Assembly: GCA_001970855.1 (NCBI GenBank)
Contig: LSSN01004423.1
Location: forward strand, 1 to 11,734
Source: Smittium culicis
Lineage: Eukaryota; Kickxellomycota; Harpellomycetes; Harpellales; Legeriomycetaceae
Length of the DNA stretch: 11,734 nt
Reading direction: 5' to 3'
Both the position numbers and the translations under genes were made by a program. This document shows, piece after piece, positions 9,099-11,734 of the stretch. Each line of letters starts with the position of its first letter. The stretch's first letter is position 1. The notes under the pieces are model-generated. The model was not told the DNA's origin, did not search any database, and saw nothing but the letters and a program-made list of their open reading frames with translations.

Positions 9099-10474
9099 TC
9101 GCATAATAACTAAATTTATCTACGTTAAAACATCAAAAACACTATTTCCTTTAATATATTTAAAAATGAATCAATAATCTTTAAAAAAAAAATAAAAAGA
9201 TCGTGTATAATCAAATTTATAATCAATTATTTGAATTATAATCATCAAATACAGGAAATTTTATCCCAAAACATAATAAATATCAATTTTTCATATCAAA
9301 ATATCTAATATTATTCTCAAAATCTTATTTTTAGCAAAAAAAAAAAAAGAATCCAATATCATAAAATTCATCATGTTTAATTTAATTTCACATCCTCTTT
9401 TTGAACCCTTAAATAGTACATTTATACCATTTAACAAGTTTTCTCGAGGGGTTAACCCGTGATGAAAATACAATGGTTATTATTTTCTAATCCAGGAATA
9501 TTTATAACCAAATAAAAAATACCTGATAAAGATCGTAATAAAATGTAAATACAGGATATTGCATACAATATTTCATTAATAATATAAACATAAAAGATAA
9601 ATTCAATAAAAAAAAAAGTTTAACCCAGTTAAATAGAGAAGGAAGAAGTGCCGAAATAATATATGATCACAACCGAAGCTTAATTGAGCATTTCACAATT
9701 GATTTAATTTTAGATAAAAAGTTTTTTTTTTGTGCATTGCTAAAATCATTTAAATATATAAAGCAGCATTTTTTGTACTCAATTGGTCTGAAATAGGCCT
9801 ATATTTTAATTCGACTTGATAAAAAAAATCGTTATTTTGATCACCTGTTTTGTTTTAATAACTACGACTATCCATAATAAAAAAAATGAAATTTAATCAT
9901 GTATCGACCATATAACCATCAATAATAATAAAAAGCAAATAAAAAATTAAAAAACAGATTTAAATCAATTAAAAATACTTGAAAGAGTTGGTACGAGCTT
10001 ACTGATATCGATCAAGTAAGTCGAAATTTCGAATACAAATATAAAAACTATACAATTTCCGCAGCCCTAAGGCAAATAGTGAAAACTTTGATTAAACCCT
10101 CTTTAAATATAATTATTAATATTTTCTAGTTATTTTAACAAATAACTAGAAGAAAAAGTATTTTCTGTATATTTAACAAATTTATAAATAAATATAATTC
10201 CCTATAATCTGTGACTGCAAAATCCAAACTAAATTTTCATCTATTATAACTAAAAAGACTTTTTTAATTATCAATGGATTTATTAAATAAAATTTAATAA
10301 GTAAATAAAACTAATTTTTGATCTGAAATTTCCCTTTAAAGCCATCATATTCTTATACACTGGGTAATGATTCGAGGGGGCTAGCAAACCGCGTATACTT
10401 TGAACTACAAGTTTCTGAACATGGGTACTATTTTAAAAAAATTGTACGTTTTCAGCTCAAGGTTGAATCAAAGA
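9099..10474. other. AT-rich noncoding stretch between PRM1 and the retrotransposon
   Basis: Very AT-rich with many A and T runs. No credible gene: the longest frame (9291-9473, minus) is 60 codons without a motif. It contains the PRM1 3' UTR, a GGGTTAACCC palindrome at 9449-9458, a TCGAAATTTCGA palindrome at 10021-10032 and two hairpins (9998-10020 and 10124-10151). The last 100 or so bases, next to the retrotransposon stop codon, may be its 3' UTR. Confidence 0.6.
10124..10151. repeat. Perfect 11-bp inverted repeat (hairpin)
   Basis: TTCTAGTTATT at 10124-10134 pairs exactly with AATAACTAGAA at 10141-10151 around a 6-nt TTAACA loop. It is too far (about 1 kb) from the PRM1 stop to be assigned safely to its transcript end. 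It could be a remnant of a small inverted-repeat element. Confidence 0.6.
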
Positions 10475-11734
10475 TTATTTAAACCTCCCCCCTTTCCCAA
10501 GGAGTTTTCCAACTAGCCCCAACCGGGTTTCGTTGAAATTCGAAAGAAATAATTCTTCTTCAGAGCGGATCGGCGTCGATATGAACCGTCCAATCGTCGA
10601 TGATCGGTGATTTCGCCACCGGCTGCAGCTCATAAGTATGTAGTCGACCGTCTCAGGCACACACAAGTTGCAGCAGGGACAAAAAATTTTGATTTTTTGG
10701 TCGGCGATTTTCATGTTCGACAGGCGCTGGGCAGCCCGGAATGTGCCCATACGCATTTTTCCAATTTCCTGAAGGCCCAGCTTCAGGTCCGGATACATAG
10801 CTTGAAGGTCAACCCAGTTGCCTTTTTTGCCGATTTTCCTGTCCACCGTCCACCGGTGGATGACAGACCGGTTATTTCGTCGTTTACGGTCGACTATCGT
10901 GATGATAGTCTGACCGGTTGAATCTTGAGAGCAAAATTTTTTGATCCATCGGGCGCTCCCGGTCACACAGGTGGCCATCCGGGCCTTCATCGGTGCCTTG
11001 ATGAGGTCGGCGATCCATGTTTTTGATGTTGGCAACTTATGGTATGCACGCTCACGGGCTGTGCTGGTGCGCATGAACACTGAGGCTATGCCCAGTTCAT
11101 CCCTGATACGTTTCATGGCCACTGATTTTCCGACCTTGGCATCCATTCGGATTGACTTGTCGATTTCTGAATATATGGGCTTGCATCTGGCTTCGCTCAT
11201 GCCAAATGTTTCCCCACCGTAACATCCAATCGGCATCAGTACCGAATTGATGAACTTTATTTTTAGTGCTGTGAGCACATCAGACCGTCTCAGGAAGCTG
11301 TACGCAGCGTATACAGCCTTCCTGACCTTGTTCTTGTTGTTCTTGATTGTCCCAGATACATCCCATTTGCTATTCATAATATAGCCCAAGTAGGTGTACT
11401 GGTCGGTGGAGTTGACTTTTTGGCCCTGCAGGGTCATATCAGTAGTCAACTCCCCGCTTATCGTCATTATCCCGCACTTGGAGGCATTCACAGCCATTTC
11501 CCAAGTGTCCGACCATTCGGTTATGGTGTTCAGTGCGGCTTGTAAATCGGCGGATGATTCGGCCAATAGCACGGCATCGTCAGCAAACAGTAGTCCTGGT
11601 ATGCGTGAGGTAAGCCCAGGCACCCGCACACCTCGTACGCCCTTGAATATATCGTTGATGAAAAAATCGAAGAGTATCGGCGAGGCTGGGTACCTTTGCC
11701 GCACTCCACAGAGGTATTCGGTGGGGTTGGAAAC
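10370..11734 (-). mobile_element. 3' part of a LINE-like (non-LTR) retrotransposon
   Basis: Covers the partial reverse transcriptase plus a probable 3' UTR of about 100 nt to its left, where composition shifts from mixed to AT-rich. I could not find a clear poly(A) tail or target-site duplication, so the left boundary is approximate and the 5' end is outside the window. Confidence 0.6.
10475..11734 (-). CDS. Reverse transcriptase of a non-LTR retrotransposon, partial
   Basis: C-terminal 419 codons of a LINE/jockey-style reverse transcriptase; the frame is still open at the right edge, so the start, the fingers and any endonuclease domain lie outside. From the edge inward: the GVRQ...P..PILFDFFINDI motif (RT motif B region), then LFADDAVLLA (the catalytic [YF]xDD box, both Asp present), NASKCGIM, and YTYLGYIMNSK. 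The tail has a cysteine cluster, CPCC, followed by ETVDYILMSCSRW, resembling the C-terminal CCHC zinc motif of this class but with Tyr where His is usual. The usual GC of GVRQGCP is RY here. The frame has no stop or shift over 1.26 kb, so the copy is fairly young. GC content is clearly higher than in the flanks, consistent with a transposon. Confidence 0.92.
   Translation of the reverse strand, partial: VSNPTEYLCGVRQRYPASPILFDFFINDIFKGVRGVRVPGLTSRIPGLLFADDAVLLAESSADLQAALNTITEWSDTWEMAVNASKCGIMTISGELTTDMTLQGQKVNSTDQYTYLGYIMNSKWDVSGTIKNNKNKVRKAVYAAYSFLRRSDVLTALKIKFINSVLMPIGCYGGETFGMSEARCKPIYSEIDKSIRMDAKVGKSVAMKRIRDELGIASVFMRTSTARERAYHKLPTSKTWIADLIKAPMKARMATCVTGSARWIKKFCSQDSTGQTIITIVDRKRRNNRSVIHRWTVDRKIGKKGNWVDLQAMYPDLKLGLQEIGKMRMGTFRAAQRLSNMKIADQKIKIFCPCCNLCVPETVDYILMSCSRWRNHRSSTIGRFISTPIRSEEELFLSNFNETRLGLVGKLLGKGGRFK

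Noticed and set aside
9291..9473. A 60-codon minus-strand frame
   Set aside because: AT-rich with a poly-Phe run from a T tract and no motif; consistent with chance.
10607..11222. Plus-strand frames inside the retrotransposon
   Set aside because: Shadows of the minus-strand reverse transcriptase, which has clear motifs.
1..11734. tRNA genes, rRNA or CRISPR arrays
   Set aside because: I saw no GGTTCGAATCC-type B box with a matching acceptor stem, no rRNA-like sequence, and no regularly spaced repeats with unique spacers.
10475..11734. Repeat-induced point mutation (RIP) of the retrotransposon
   Set aside because: Only three suspected changes, one not in the CpA context, no second copy to compare, and no stop codons; RIP is not established outside parts of the Ascomycota and Basidiomycota.

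Overview
The window looks like a piece of an AT-rich fungal nuclear genome. It has short GT-AG introns of about 90-145 nt, long homopolymer T and A tracts, and fungal-type genes: a plasma membrane fusion protein of the PRM1 family, a TIM22 translocase and an NDT-type mitochondrial carrier. A non-LTR retrotransposon of the jockey/LINE style is also present. The mix of very AT-rich noncoding DNA with intact introns suggests an early-diverging fungus (a Harpellales/Kickxellomycotina relative is my guess), but the sequence alone does not prove this.

Layout from left to right: (1) NRK1, nicotinamide riboside kinase, plus strand, 22-1164, four exons including a 25-nt micro-exon that encodes the P-loop. 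(2) A 482-bp spacer with an imperfect tandem repeat. (3) TIM22, plus strand, 1647-2232, two exons. (4) A 261-bp convergent spacer. (5) A mitochondrial carrier of the NAD+/pyrimidine group, minus strand, 2494-4352, five exons, with an unusually long N-terminal extension. (6) A 2.2-kb divergent intergenic region, 4353-6539, with no convincing gene but several short repeat arrays and a strong purine/pyrimidine strand switch. (7) PRM1, plus strand, 6540-9098, with a 25-nt first exon that restores the first transmembrane helix. (8) A 1.4-kb AT-rich noncoding stretch with hairpins. (9) The 3' part of a non-LTR retrotransposon reverse transcriptase on the minus strand, 10475 to the right edge, which is GC-richer than its surroundings.

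The first three genes are thematically linked. NRK1 makes NMN, an NAD+ precursor, in the cytosol. The carrier most resembles the transporters that bring NAD+ into mitochondria. TIM22 forms the inner-membrane machinery that inserts such carriers. This may be coincidence in a eukaryotic genome, but it is worth a synteny check. I did not find a clearly new biological system. The strongest leads are this NAD/mitochondria neighbourhood, a codon-composition switch inside the carrier gene, and substitutions at key motifs of the retrotransposon.
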